In this document: positions 33,135 to 41,530 of the stretch, one piece after another
Layout of the letters: each line of letters starts with the position of its first letter
Numbering within the stretch: the stretch's first letter is position 1
Assembly: GCF_000759025.1 (NCBI RefSeq)
Contig: NZ_JPOS01000035.1
Location: forward strand, 124,001-188,000
Reading direction: 5' to 3'
Length of the DNA: 64,000 nucleotides
Source of the DNA: Phaeodactylibacter xiamenensis
GTDB lineage: Bacteria; Bacteroidota; Bacteroidia; Chitinophagales; Saprospiraceae
The notes under the pieces: model-generated
Databases searched by the model: none
Told to the model about the DNA's origin: nothing
Seen by the model: the letters and a program-made list of their open reading frames with translations, nothing else
Translations under genes and position numbers: made by a program

Positions 33135-35903
33135 ATGAACGATTTCTCATTTATAGCTAATGCTCACCCATCGTACATTGATTCGATGTACCAACAGTAC
33201 CTGCAGGACCCTGATCAGGTGGAGGAAACCTGGCGTGCCTTCTTCCGTGGCTTTGACTATGCGGGCACCGCAACCAATGGCCATGCAGAGGGTGCTACCG
33301 CTGCTTCTTCTGAGGCCCTTGACAAAGAGTTCAAGGTGCTCGCCCTGATCAAGGCCTTCCGCAACCGCGGGCATTTATTGTCTACCACCAACCCAATCCG
33401 GAAGCGCCGCGACCGGCAACCGAACCTGAACCTGGAAGACTTCGGCCTCTCTGAAGAAGACCGTCAGCTTTCCTTCGAAGCGGGCCGGGAAGTGGGCATC
33501 GGCAAGGCTACCCTGCAGCAGATCATCGACCACATGCGTAAGGTGTACTGCGGTAATATTGGTATTGAATACCACCACATTCAGGACCGCGAAAAGCGCC
33601 GCTGGATACGCACTAAAATGGAAGGTTTAGAGCCGGACACAAGCTATGGCTTCGGTAATGATCAAAAACGACGCATTCTCGAGAAATTGAATGGGGCAGT
33701 GGTTTTTGAAAAATTCCTCCACACCAAATACATCGGGCAGAAGCGTTTCTCTTTGGAAGGTGGTGAGAATACCATCGTTGCATTGGATGGCCTGATTAAT
33801 AAAGGTGCCGAACTCGGCGTTCAGGAAGTCCTGATCGGGATGGCCCACCGGGGGCGCCTGAATGTGCTGGCCAACATCATGGGCAAGACTTACGCTCAGA
33901 TTTTTAACGAATTTGAAGGCACGGCCGTGCCGGACCTCAGCTTTGGCGATGGCGATGTGAAGTACCACCTCGGCTTCTCCTCGCAGGTAGAGACGCCTTC
34001 CGGCAAAAACGTACACCTGAAGCTGGTCCCTAACCCTTCTCACCTGGAGTCTGTCGACCCGGTAGTGGAAGGCTTTGCGCGTGCCAAGGCCGATATTTTG
34101 TACAATAGCGATTATGACCAAATCCTGCCCATCCTCATCCACGGCGATGCGGCACTGGCAGGGCAGGGGGTGACCTATGAAACCGTACAGATGAGCAAAC
34201 TGGCGGGCTACTACACCGGCGGTACCATCCACTTCGTGATCAATAACCAAATTGGCTTTACCACTGACTTTGATGATGCCCGTTCTTCTACCTATAGTAC
34301 GGGTGTAGCCAATGTGGTACAGGCCCCGGTTTTCCATGTCAATGGTGATGACCCTGAAGCGGTGCTGTTTGCCACAGAGTTTGCGATCGAATACCGGCAG
34401 AAGTTCAACAACGATGTCTTTATCGATATGGTGTGCTACCGTAAACACGGGCACAACGAGGGCGATGATCCCAAGTTTACGCAGCCTGAGATGTACGACA
34501 TCATCAATAATCACCCGGATCCCCGGGAAGTGTACAACAGGCGGTTGGTTGAACGCGGTGATGTCGATAAGGAATTGGCTGAGGAAATGGAAGACTCCTT
34601 CTGGAAACTGCTGCAGGAGCGCCTGGACGAAGTCCGTGAAAATCCACTGCCCTACGAATATCAGGAGCCGGAGCAGGCCTGGCGGGAGCTAAAGAAAACA
34701 ACGACGCCCGAAGACTACCGGGAGTCACCTGATACCGGCATAGACCGCGAGGCTGTCGATAAACTGATTAAGCACCTGACCTCCTTCCCGGATGGCTTCA
34801 CACCACTAAGCAAAGTGAAGCGCCTGATGAAAGGCAAAAACAAATTGCTGGAAGAGAACAAACTGGACTGGGCGATGGGCGAACTCCTCGCTTATGGCAG
34901 TATTCTCATGGAGGGTAAAGATGTGCGCATGAGCGGTCAGGATGTCCGCCGGGGCACCTTCTCCCACCGGCACGCTGTGGCTTATGATGCGAAGACGTAT
35001 GAGCCCATCAACCGCCTGGATGGTATTCAGGAAGGGCAGGGGAAATTCCGTATCTTCAACTCCCTGCTATCTGAGTTTGCCGTGCTGGGCTTTGAGTATG
35101 GCTACTCCCTGGCTTCCCCTGACAATCTGGTCCTCTGGGAGGCGCAGTTTGGCGACTTCTACAACGGTGCCCAAACCATCGTCGATCAGTATATCTCCGC
35201 TGCCGAGAGCAAGTGGCGGCGAATGAGCGGTTTGGTTATGTTGCTGCCTCATGGATACGAAGGGCAGGGGCCTGAGCACTCAAGTGCCCGACTGGAGCGT
35301 TTCCTGCAGGCTTGTGCTGAATTCAACATGACGGTGGCGAACGTGACCAAGCCGGCGAACTTTTTCCACCTGCTGCGCCGTCAGCTTGCACGCCCGTTCC
35401 GCAAGCCTTTGGTGGTAATGTCGCCTAAATCGCTGCTCCGCCACCCCGAGTGTGTGTCAGATATCAGCGAGTTCGAGTCCGGGAATAGTTTCCAGGAATT
35501 GATTGACGACCCCTTCATCGGCCCACGCAGTGGCAAGAAGGTCAAGCGGTTGTTGCTGTGCAGTGGTAAAATCTATTACGATCTGATGCAAAAGCAGCGC
35601 GAAGATGACCGCAAGGATGTGGCTATCGTTCGCCTGGAGCAGCTCTACCCGCTGCCCGATCAGCAACTGCAGGCCATCTTCGACCGCTACCCCAACGCAG
35701 AGCCGTACTGGGTACAGGAAGAGCCTTCCAATATGGGGGCCTGGCAGTACATCCACTCCATCTTCCTGGCTAAGGAAGTGGTGGTGAATACCGAGCTGAA
35801 GCACATCGCCCGCAAAGCGAGCGCTTCTACTGCAACTGGCTTCAAGGAAGTCCACGATCAGCAGCAGCAGCGCATCGTCAATCTGGCCTTTGGCGAGGAG
35901 TAG
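33135..35903 (+). CDS. sucA: 2-oxoglutarate dehydrogenase E1 component
   Basis: A 922-residue thiamine-diphosphate enzyme that decarboxylates 2-oxoglutarate in the TCA cycle. Diagnostic segments are the N-terminal E2-contact region (SYIDSMYQQYLQDPDQVEETW), GMAHRGRLNVLANIMGK, the HGDAALAGQG / NNQIGFTT cofactor region and VCYRKHGHNEGDDP. Length and order match full-length bacterial SucA. The E2 gene sucB, often next in an operon, is not downstream; a terminator and a Uma2 gene follow instead. Start and N-terminus agree with the family. Confidence 0.97.
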   Translation: MNDFSFIANAHPSYIDSMYQQYLQDPDQVEETWRAFFRGFDYAGTATNGHAEGATAASSEALDKEFKVLALIKAFRNRGHLLSTTNPIRKRRDRQPNLNLEDFGLSEEDRQLSFEAGREVGIGKATLQQIIDHMRKVYCGNIGIEYHHIQDREKRRWIRTKMEGLEPDTSYGFGNDQKRRILEKLNGAVVFEKFLHTKYIGQKRFSLEGGENTIVALDGLINKGAELGVQEVLIGMAHRGRLNVLANIMGKTYAQIFNEFEGTAVPDLSFGDGDVKYHLGFSSQVETPSGKNVHLKLVPNPSHLESVDPVVEGFARAKADILYNSDYDQILPILIHGDAALAGQGVTYETVQMSKLAGYYTGGTIHFVINNQIGFTTDFDDARSSTYSTGVANVVQAPVFHVNGDDPEAVLFATEFAIEYRQKFNNDVFIDMVCYRKHGHNEGDDPKFTQPEMYDIINNHPDPREVYNRRLVERGDVDKELAEEMEDSFWKLLQERLDEVRENPLPYEYQEPEQAWRELKKTTTPEDYRESPDTGIDREAVDKLIKHLTSFPDGFTPLSKVKRLMKGKNKLLEENKLDWAMGELLAYGSILMEGKDVRMSGQDVRRGTFSHRHAVAYDAKTYEPINRLDGIQEGQGKFRIFNSLLSEFAVLGFEYGYSLASPDNLVLWEAQFGDFYNGAQTIVDQYISAAESKWRRMSGLVMLLPHGYEGQGPEHSSARLERFLQACAEFNMTVANVTKPANFFHLLRRQLARPFRKPLVVMSPKSLLRHPECVSDISEFESGNSFQELIDDPFIGPRSGKKVKRLLLCSGKIYYDLMQKQREDDRKDVAIVRLEQLYPLPDQQLQAIFDRYPNAEPYWVQEEPSNMGAWQYIHSIFLAKEVVVNTELKHIARKASASTATGFKEVHDQQQQRIVNLAFGEE

Positions 35904-35926
35904 GCGTGGCTGAAGTGTATCAATTG

Positions 35927-35964
35927 AGCAGAGCCGCTTCCGGAGTTCCGGGGGCGGCTTTGCT
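35927..35964 (+). terminator. Terminator of sucA
   Basis: AGCAGAGCCGC (35927-35937) pairs with GCGGCTTTGCT (35954-35964), 10 of 11, with an inner CGGA/TCCG stem. It lies 24 bases after the stop. The U-run is poor, so it may be a stabilising hairpin as well. Confidence 0.65.
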
Positions 35965-36063
35965 GATTTACGGTCTGCTTGATATGCCTCTCTGTGAGCA
36001 ATTGGACACTTGCTAAAACACTGAAATCATTGTAACTTGACAGTCAATTGAAAGGAGACGTAA

Positions 36064-36522
36064 ATGGAGACTTTGCAGCCACAGCTTATTTATGAGCAAG
36101 AAAGGAATAAGCCACTACCCGATAAATTTCATGCCTTCATACAGCAGCAACTGTTATTTTTAATCAAATTAGCCTACCGTGACCGGTTTGAAGTACTGCC
36201 GGAGCTCAATATCCTGTTTGGAGAAGAAAAAAATGTGCCAGACCTGGCGCTTTTTGAAAAAGGTCAGCTCGACCTGACGTATAATGAAACCAACATCGCG
36301 GAAATTCCCGTAGGGGCTATCGAGATTCTATCTGGTCAGCAGCCCATACAGGAGTTGGTCATCAAGCTCGAACGTTATCTGAATGCAGGGGTGAAATCGT
36401 ATTGGCTGGTGGTACCGGATTTGCGGTCCATTTATGTGTACCACCACCGGAACGACAGTAATATTTTTGGCAGCAATGATGTCCTCGTTGATGAGGTACT
36501 GGGCATTGAGCTTGAGCTCTAG
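36064..36522 (+). CDS. Uma2-family (DUF820) PD-(D/E)XK endonuclease-like protein
   Basis: A 152-residue protein with the Uma2 core: VPDLALF (about 59-65) carries the metal-binding Asp, VGAIEILSGQQPIQELVIK (about 88-106) supplies Glu and Lys, and YLNAGVKSYWLVVPD follows. The fold is that of restriction-type nucleases. Most members are hypothetical and abundant in cyanobacteria and mobile DNA. A strong Shine-Dalgarno (AAAGGAG, 6 bases before ATG) is present, unlike nearly all neighbours. The next gene is a DNA glycosylase-like gene. The target and activity are unknown. Confidence 0.85.
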   Translation: METLQPQLIYEQERNKPLPDKFHAFIQQQLLFLIKLAYRDRFEVLPELNILFGEEKNVPDLALFEKGQLDLTYNETNIAEIPVGAIEILSGQQPIQELVIKLERYLNAGVKSYWLVVPDLRSIYVYHHRNDSNIFGSNDVLVDEVLGIELEL

Positions 36523-36580
36523 GAAGTATTTGGCGCTCTTGAGCGGAAAGGCTAACTTTCGCTCATCCAAATCCATTCTT

Positions 36581-37264
36581 ATGTCCATCGCTCAGCGCAT
36601 CCTGCAATTCAACCGTTCCCTGCAGCCCAACTGGGAACTGCCACCGCATGCCGACCTGCTTTATCCCTTCGATGGCAAAGAGACCTGGAATGCTATGGAG
36701 CAATTTTACGGCAAGTACTACGGTGATGACCGCCCGCGCATTGCCATCTTTGGCATCAATCCGGGTCGTTTTGGAGCCGGTGTCACCGGAGTGCCCTTTA
36801 CCGACCCCATCCGCCTGGAAGAAGTCTGCGGTATCCCAAACGCCTTTCACAAAAAACCGGAGCTGTCTTCCGACTTCGTTTACCGTTTCATCGACAACTG
36901 GGGCGGTGCGGAAGCCTTCTACGAGCATTTCTACATCACCTCCCTCTGCCCCCTCGGCTTCACCCGCGATGGCAAAAACTACAACTTCTACGATGATAAG
37001 AAACTGGAACGGGCCGTAGAGCCCCACATCATTCACAACATCCAATCGCAGCTTGATCTGGGTGTAACCAACAAAGTCGCCCTCGTCATGGGCGTAGGCA
37101 AAAACTGGAAGTACTTTGAGCCCCTCAATGAAAAGCATGGCTTTTTCGAAGTGCTAAAGCCCCTGCCACACCCGCGTTGGGTAATGCAGTACCGGCGCAA
37201 GCGGCTGGAGGAGTTTCTGGAAGACTACCAGCAGGCGCTGGATTGGGCGGTTGGGAAATTATAA
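36581..37264 (+). CDS. SMUG2-like uracil-DNA glycosylase family protein
   Basis: A 227-residue protein with the active-site motif IFGINPGRFGAGVTG (about 54-68) and FYITSLCPLGF (about 117-127), matching the SMUG2/DUF4918 branch of the uracil-DNA glycosylase fold. Members remove uracil and other deaminated bases in base-excision repair. ATG 36581 was chosen because the longer open frame upstream overlaps the Uma2 gene in another frame and is not conserved-looking. The gene follows Uma2 by 58 bases. Confidence 0.85.
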   Translation: MSIAQRILQFNRSLQPNWELPPHADLLYPFDGKETWNAMEQFYGKYYGDDRPRIAIFGINPGRFGAGVTGVPFTDPIRLEEVCGIPNAFHKKPELSSDFVYRFIDNWGGAEAFYEHFYITSLCPLGFTRDGKNYNFYDDKKLERAVEPHIIHNIQSQLDLGVTNKVALVMGVGKNWKYFEPLNEKHGFFEVLKPLPHPRWVMQYRRKRLEEFLEDYQQALDWAVGKL

Positions 37265-37355
37265 ACTCACATTTGAGATTGAATTGATTTCAAGGCTTCT
37301 TCATATTGATCATTAATTACAGTAACAGTACCTTTGATGCAAATAGCCGTTAAAA

Positions 37356-37667
37356 ATGAAATTCAGTTGGGACCCGGATAAATCAGCATCAAATAAAGAA
37401 AAACATGGAATTGATTTCGATCAAGCCAAAGAGGTATTCATGGATAATAATGCAATAGTAGATCAGGCGAAAAGGGTAGAAAACGAAGAGCGCTGGCTTG
37501 CAATCGGTAAAACATTGAAACTTTTTATTGTTGCTATAGTGTTCACAATCAGAGACACTACGATCCGGATAATTTCGGCTAGGCAAGCCCGTAAGAGCGA
37601 AATAAAAGAGTATATTAGGAATTCATTTAAAGCGGACACTGAGCATGAAGATAATGAAAACAGATGA
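37356..37667 (+). CDS. brnT: BrnT-family ribonuclease toxin
   Basis: A 103-residue RelE-fold toxin. It shows WDPDKSASNKEKHGIDFDQA near the N-terminus, VFMD, the core strand LFIVAIVFTIRDTTIRIISA and RQARKSEIKEYI, all typical of BrnT. Such toxins cleave mRNA and stop growth until bound by BrnA. The gene overlaps the next one by 23 bases in toxin-first order, as in brnTA. The antitoxin partner is longer than canonical BrnA. The surroundings are AT-rich. Confidence 0.9.
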   Translation: MKFSWDPDKSASNKEKHGIDFDQAKEVFMDNNAIVDQAKRVENEERWLAIGKTLKLFIVAIVFTIRDTTIRIISARQARKSEIKEYIRNSFKADTEHEDNENR

Positions 37668-38076
37668 AGTGTTTGACCTCATCAATCGTGGTGAATCAGT
37701 CGACAATATTGTATTGTCTGATTTGAACAGCAAAAGATTGAGCCTCAGGGAAGCATTGCAACTGGTGGAAAATGGTTTTTCTGTTTCGCAGGAGAATATC
37801 AGGTATGATGATGCTGAAGTTGCTTATGATGCTGATTTCGATGAGGTAGAATGGGAAGGTAATTACAAAAGCCTGAGAGGACTCTTGGTTTCCAGGCAAG
37901 TCGTTGAAGAGGAGCAGCCGAAAGAAGAGATCATAACCATAGAATTATCCGTTAAGGACAAAGGCTTGAAAAACTGGCTGGGAGAGAATACTGGCAAGCT
38001 AAAGGACATCATTAATAAATTAGTGGTAGACCTGTACACTACGGAGCAATTGTTGCACCCTGACCAGCATAAATAG
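37645..38076 (+). CDS. Putative antitoxin of BrnT, atypical BrnA replacement
   Basis: A 143-residue protein overlapping brnT by 23 bases, the arrangement of a toxin-antitoxin pair. The N-terminal part is acidic and unrecognised (MKTDEVFDLINRGESVDN, then DDAEVAYDADFDEVEWEG). The C-terminal part (about 95-135: IITIELSVKDKGLKNWLGEN, DIINKLVVDLY) could be a ribbon-helix-helix DNA-binding domain. Canonical BrnA is about 80-100 residues with an RHH domain and no such acidic region. It is likely to neutralise BrnT and repress the operon; this is inference from gene order. Confidence 0.7.
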   Translation: MKIMKTDEVFDLINRGESVDNIVLSDLNSKRLSLREALQLVENGFSVSQENIRYDDAEVAYDADFDEVEWEGNYKSLRGLLVSRQVVEEEQPKEEIITIELSVKDKGLKNWLGENTGKLKDIINKLVVDLYTTEQLLHPDQHK

Positions 38077-38131
38077 CGGTGGCACGGGCACTCCCCACCC
38101 CTCCAACAGGCTTCTAATCCCTTCTGGGAAA

Positions 38132-38174
38132 AATGAAAGAAGAGCCCTCTTTTCAAAAGTGCTCCTCTTTCATG
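38132..38174. terminator. Hairpin between convergent toxin-antitoxin and lipoprotein genes
   Basis: ATGAAAGA-GAGC pairs with GCTC-TCTTTCAT with one mismatch, around an inner TTTTCAAAA palindrome; strands 38133-38144 and 38161-38173. It is suitable as a terminator in both directions for the genes ending at 38076 (+) and 38184 (-). Confidence 0.6.
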
Positions 38175-38183
38175 TTGTGATCT

Positions 38184-38870
38184 TTACTCCTCGTAAGGAA
38201 TGGTGCGTATCAAGTCGACAGGCTCTATGACTTCATCAGCCAAATAGGATAAAGTGCCACCTGAAGCATTTCCCATAAATTCTATTCTCCCTTTGATTGT
38301 ATCTGGATGAACCATTAACCCTTTATATATCATTCTGGTATATCCTGCTATGTTACCGTCTTCTGTCCAATCTCTACAAACAGATTCCCCTAACTCTCCT
38401 CTTGTTGGCTGCAAAAGATGTATATGAATCTCTTTCAAGCTATCGGGCGTCATTGGGGGGATATATAGTACTTGTCTGGTAAGACTATACTCTGCATCGT
38501 CTGGGATTTCGGAGACTAAAGAAGTACCTGTAGGTACCCCGACTTCATTAGGAGAAGCCGTCCATGGCTCCTCCACAAAAGTCAGCCCAAAAGTATCTAT
38601 GCATACAAACGGCTCTACATAAGCGACAAAGGTCTTAGATGACGGCATAATGCAGAATTTCCGGGCTTCAAGTTCATTGCTTATAAAAGAAGTCCTTAAT
38701 TCCAGCCAGGTTTCAATGCTTTCTTCCGGGCAATCGCATTCTGCGTCCGCACAGATCATATCTCTGTCCCAACATCTTGGGCAATCGGGGGTGACTGGTA
38801 CTTCATCTTTGCAGCCAGTAAAGGCTAGCAATAATGAGGAAAAAGTGAATATGATGAAGTTATATTTCAT
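38184..38870 (-). CDS. Cys-rich hypothetical lipoprotein
   Basis: A 228-residue lipoprotein with signal and lipobox MKYNFIIFTFSSLLLAFTGC (Cys20). Just after the anchor is a dense Cys stretch (CPRCWDRDMICADAECDCPE), possibly disulphide-bonded or metal-binding; the rest is beta-rich with few cysteines. I recognise no family. It lies in the AT-rich accessory stretch between the BrnT module and a MITE-like element. Confidence 0.75.
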   Translation of the reverse strand: MKYNFIIFTFSSLLLAFTGCKDEVPVTPDCPRCWDRDMICADAECDCPEESIETWLELRTSFISNELEARKFCIMPSSKTFVAYVEPFVCIDTFGLTFVEEPWTASPNEVGVPTGTSLVSEIPDDAEYSLTRQVLYIPPMTPDSLKEIHIHLLQPTRGELGESVCRDWTEDGNIAGYTRMIYKGLMVHPDTIKGRIEFMGNASGGTLSYLADEVIEPVDLIRTIPYEE

Positions 38871-38923
38871 CGCAAGAATATTTTCTCGTTAGACAATGTA
38901 CCGTCTGATTCGACGATGTTTAC

Positions 38924-39092
38924 TATATATAGTTCTCCAAGGCGAGATTAATGCATTTTGACTTGCTCTTTTTTCCGCTCGCTGCGTTGAAAAGCCTCGC
39001 CGTCCGTACGGATGCCTGCGTTTTTCGCCTTGCGAGCGAAAAAAATACCTGCGTCAACTTTGCACAAGTCCTGCCTTGGAGAACTATATATA
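38924..39092. repeat. MITE-like element 1 (169 bp), perfect 20-bp inverted ends
   Basis: TATATATAGTTCTCCAAGGC (38924-38943) is the exact reverse complement of 39073-39092. The interior is itself partly self-complementary (TTTTTTCCGCTCGC on the left, GCGAGCGAAAAAAA on the right, centre CCGTACGG), so the whole element can fold into one long hairpin. It has no coding capacity. Its internal motif GCCTTG-(A-rich)-CGTC recurs in the elements at 40753 and 41143. Confidence 0.85.
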
Positions 39093-39392
39093 AGCCTTAT
39101 TTTTAGATAAATGAATAAAATATTCCTAATTTTTAGAACTGGGCTTGTTTTTAATTGTCATAATAATGACTGTTGCCTTAGCAATTTTTCAATTAAATAA
39201 TAGATTCCCGCTATTTAGGGCTTGATGGTAGCGTATTTGCTTTGAATACCAAGGAGTTTTGGTTCTGACTAAGTCTTTTTTGGCGTGTCAAATAATACGA
39301 CGATAGAGCCCGCCCCGCATTTCTTCGGAGTTCATAAACTCCTGATTTGCAATAGGCGCAAGCACCAAACAAGCTCTCAAATCTCTTTGTAT
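39093..39392. other. AT-rich non-coding leader of the HTH gene
   Basis: Three hundred AT-rich bases; the frames crossing them have no family features. It should contain the promoter of the HTH gene at 39393, but no full TTTG-N19-TAnnTTTG match was found. Confidence 0.5.
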
Positions 39393-40295
39393 ATGAAAAA
39401 ACAACACTACCCCAACCAAAGAAAGCTATTTGAGCTACTCGAAAAACTATATTCTCTTCAGAATAAGCATTTTCCAAAACACTATATGGAAAGCGCAGGT
39501 CTTTCGAAAACCCCAGTTTACTACCGTGTCAATGGTAGGTCATCCATTACCTTTGACGAGGGTTGCAGGTTGCTTTCCAGTCACAATATTTCAATGGACC
39601 ATGGTTACATTAATTCCGACACGGACAGCAGCCTAAAATTATTGGAAGAAATATTTCAACACATTGAAAAGGATGATGAAATAGAGATGACCATAATATG
39701 CTCTTCACTACCACCATTCTTATTCCATACTAAACCACTACAGGCATTCGAGCAATATTTTCAGCAGCTCACGCTTAAAAATACATCACTGGAACAAGTA
39801 CCGTTTACAAGCTTTAGCTTTGATGCCAGCCATTTCGACCTGCTCGGTTCGCCTGCAATCTCAAGTGCAAAAAAGACCTTAGTACTCCCTCTTCAATTAT
39901 TTGAAAAAGTCGTCCACAAAATCCATCATGTAGATGCACTAGGGCTTTTTCAAAACCAAAACATCAAAAAGCGATTGCTTAATTCGCTACTAAGTGCAGT
40001 GAAAGAACTAAAGAACTACATCACTCACTCAAAGCATCAAGTGGTAGCCTTTGAAAATCCTTATTTTGAATTGAGCAATCTCATACTTATCCAAACCCAA
40101 TCATTAGGGCTCGCATATACCTGGTCTGACATGATGAGCAAGGTTTATCTTTTGACCGATGATGACAGTAACAATATTAAGCGATCTTTTATGACTATAA
40201 CACCTCACTTGCATAACATCTTTCCCTACAATAGCAAGGGGTTCAGACGGTATTTTGAAACTCAAAAAAACCGCTTAGAAGCGTGGCAAACCTGA
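39393..40295 (+). CDS. HTH-containing putative transcriptional regulator
   Basis: A 300-residue cytosolic protein. An N-terminal helix-turn-helix is suggested at about 20-65 by YMESAGLSKTPVYYRVNGRS and SITFDEGCRLLSSHNISMD, the pattern of Bacteroidota proteins with a degenerate XRE/BetR-like HTH. The C-terminal 220 residues are helical with no motif I know. Base composition is more AT-rich than the housekeeping genes in the window, suggesting transfer. ATG 39393 is chosen; the frame opens earlier at 39285 without an HTH-relevant extension. It is flanked by MITE-like elements. Confidence 0.7.
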   Translation: MKKQHYPNQRKLFELLEKLYSLQNKHFPKHYMESAGLSKTPVYYRVNGRSSITFDEGCRLLSSHNISMDHGYINSDTDSSLKLLEEIFQHIEKDDEIEMTIICSSLPPFLFHTKPLQAFEQYFQQLTLKNTSLEQVPFTSFSFDASHFDLLGSPAISSAKKTLVLPLQLFEKVVHKIHHVDALGLFQNQNIKKRLLNSLLSAVKELKNYITHSKHQVVAFENPYFELSNLILIQTQSLGLAYTWSDMMSKVYLLTDDDSNNIKRSFMTITPHLHNIFPYNSKGFRRYFETQKNRLEAWQT

Positions 40296-40387
40296 AATAC
40301 GAGCTTGTTTGGAGCAGTTTTTCAATGTCCATGGCGCTAAAAAGACAGGTTGGCCTTCATTCTATCGTAGAGGAGAAGTGGTTAGAA

Positions 40388-40738
40388 TCACCCCTTCGGA
40401 TACGGGCAATGCCGGCACCCGCTCCCACAGCAGTACCCCCGCTTGAGGTGAGACCAGCTCGTCATCACGAACATCCCGTTTTCCATATAGTAATCGATGC
40501 CCTCTACAGGCCTGCCGGGCCTTTTGTAATCTGGTGCAGTATTGTACCTTTTGCCGGCTTTGAAGTCCGCCACAAACTGCTCAATTTGCTCCTGTACCTG
40601 CGCTTTGAGGCAGGCAGGGCAAAGGCAGCGTGCTGCTTCGATGGGCGCAATAGCGGGCAGCTTATGGCACCAGCAAGCAGCGGCGTTTTCCACCTGGCAG
40701 TCAAAGACAGAATTACAATTTGGGCAGGTCTGTTTCAC
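40388..40738 (-). CDS. Cysteine-rich CWC / DUF5522 zinc-ribbon-like protein
   Basis: A 116-residue protein combining an N-terminal cysteine-rich CWC domain (CPNCNSVFDC, ACWCHKLP, CLCPACLK, about 4-45) and a C-terminal DUF5522 domain (about 70-116: GIDYYMENGMFVMTSWSHLK, CCGSGCRHCPYPKG). The Cys pairs are metal-ligand-like. In many Bacteroidota these two are neighbouring genes or fused; the function is unknown. A MITE-like element starts 14 bases beyond its start codon. Confidence 0.88.
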   Translation of the reverse strand: MKQTCPNCNSVFDCQVENAAACWCHKLPAIAPIEAARCLCPACLKAQVQEQIEQFVADFKAGKRYNTAPDYKRPGRPVEGIDYYMENGMFVMTSWSHLKRGYCCGSGCRHCPYPKG

Positions 40739-40752
40739 GGTTTTGGTTTTTT

Positions 40753-40922
40753 AGGGGTCGCGAAACAATAACTTACCTATTTTGACTCGTTTTTTTGCAC
40801 GCTAACTGCGTTAATCCCGGTTACACCGGGACACCGTAGCCCCACTATGGTTACGTTTTTTGCCTTGTTATCGCACAAAATAACTTCGTCTATTCTAGGC
40901 AACTTATTGTTGCGCGACCCCT
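40753..40922. repeat. MITE-like element 2 (170 bp)
   Basis: AGGGGTCGCGAAACAATAAC (from 40753) is mirrored by the sequence ending at 40922 (TTATTGTTGCGCGACCCCT), with one mismatch and one variable end. The interior has TTTTGACT, TTTTTT, CTGCGTT and GCCTTG in the same order as element 1. Confidence 0.8.
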
Positions 40923-41142
40923 TACGCGTCAAAGCTACCTACTTTTTACTAATTCTCATTCATACTGCAAGCGTGCGCGCGCATATCAAAGTGCACTACT
41001 TGAATAGCCTGGCAGCATTCGTGGATGAGCTGGAGCAGAGCGGGAAGCTCTACCCCAGCAACCATCGCAAATGGATAGGAAAGTTTGATTCAGAGCCAAC
41101 CGTGGACAGTTATGGCTACCGGCGTTTCGACAGCCATAGCCG

Positions 41143-41309
41143 CTTAGACTATGTTGGGATTTCACCCTTTGGGCTGTATTTGCCAAATTTCATCCTGCAC
41201 TTCGTTGCTCTTCAGTCGCTTAGCTTTGGCTAGGCTCCTTCATCGCGCCTTGTTCAGAATAAAATTTGACTGCATTCGCTCCAAAAGCGAATTCCCAACA
41301 TAGTCTTAG
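41143..41309. repeat. MITE-like element 3 (167 bp)
   Basis: CTTAGACTATGTTGGGATTTC-type arm (41143-41163) is mirrored at 41289-41309 with 19 of 21 matches. The interior has GCCTTG followed by AATAAAATTTGACTGC, comparable to the right half of elements 1 and 2. Confidence 0.75.
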
Positions 41310-41530
41310 ACACACAGCTACTTGGGGCGAAAGTGAAATTCGCCAATTCGTTCGCCACGGCATTGATACTCGAAGTTCACTTCGTGTGGCCCGTAGAGCT
41401 GCAGTATTACTTTCTGTTTTGTACCCAATTGTTATGGCACAAAGCGTGCCGTGAGGTACGCAATGCAGGTAACCCAGCGACCAGGCCGGGAGTCCGTGCC
41501 GTAGGTACGGAATGTACCGCCCATGACTCC

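Larger units (their letters stand above)
40739..41530. other. Gene-poor region holding two MITE-like elements
   Basis: Nearly 800 bases with no supported gene. Elements at 40753-40922 and 41143-41309 account for about 340 bases. The 128-codon plus frame at 40847-41233 begins inside one element and ends inside the other and is probably not a gene, though its middle (IKVHYLNSLAAFVDELEQSG) is oddly protein-like and could be a decayed fragment. The last 220 bases hold short dyads only. Confidence 0.6.

Noticed and set aside
40847-41233. 128-codon plus-strand frame
   Set aside because: It starts inside one MITE-like element and ends inside another; its middle is mildly protein-like, so at most a decayed fragment.
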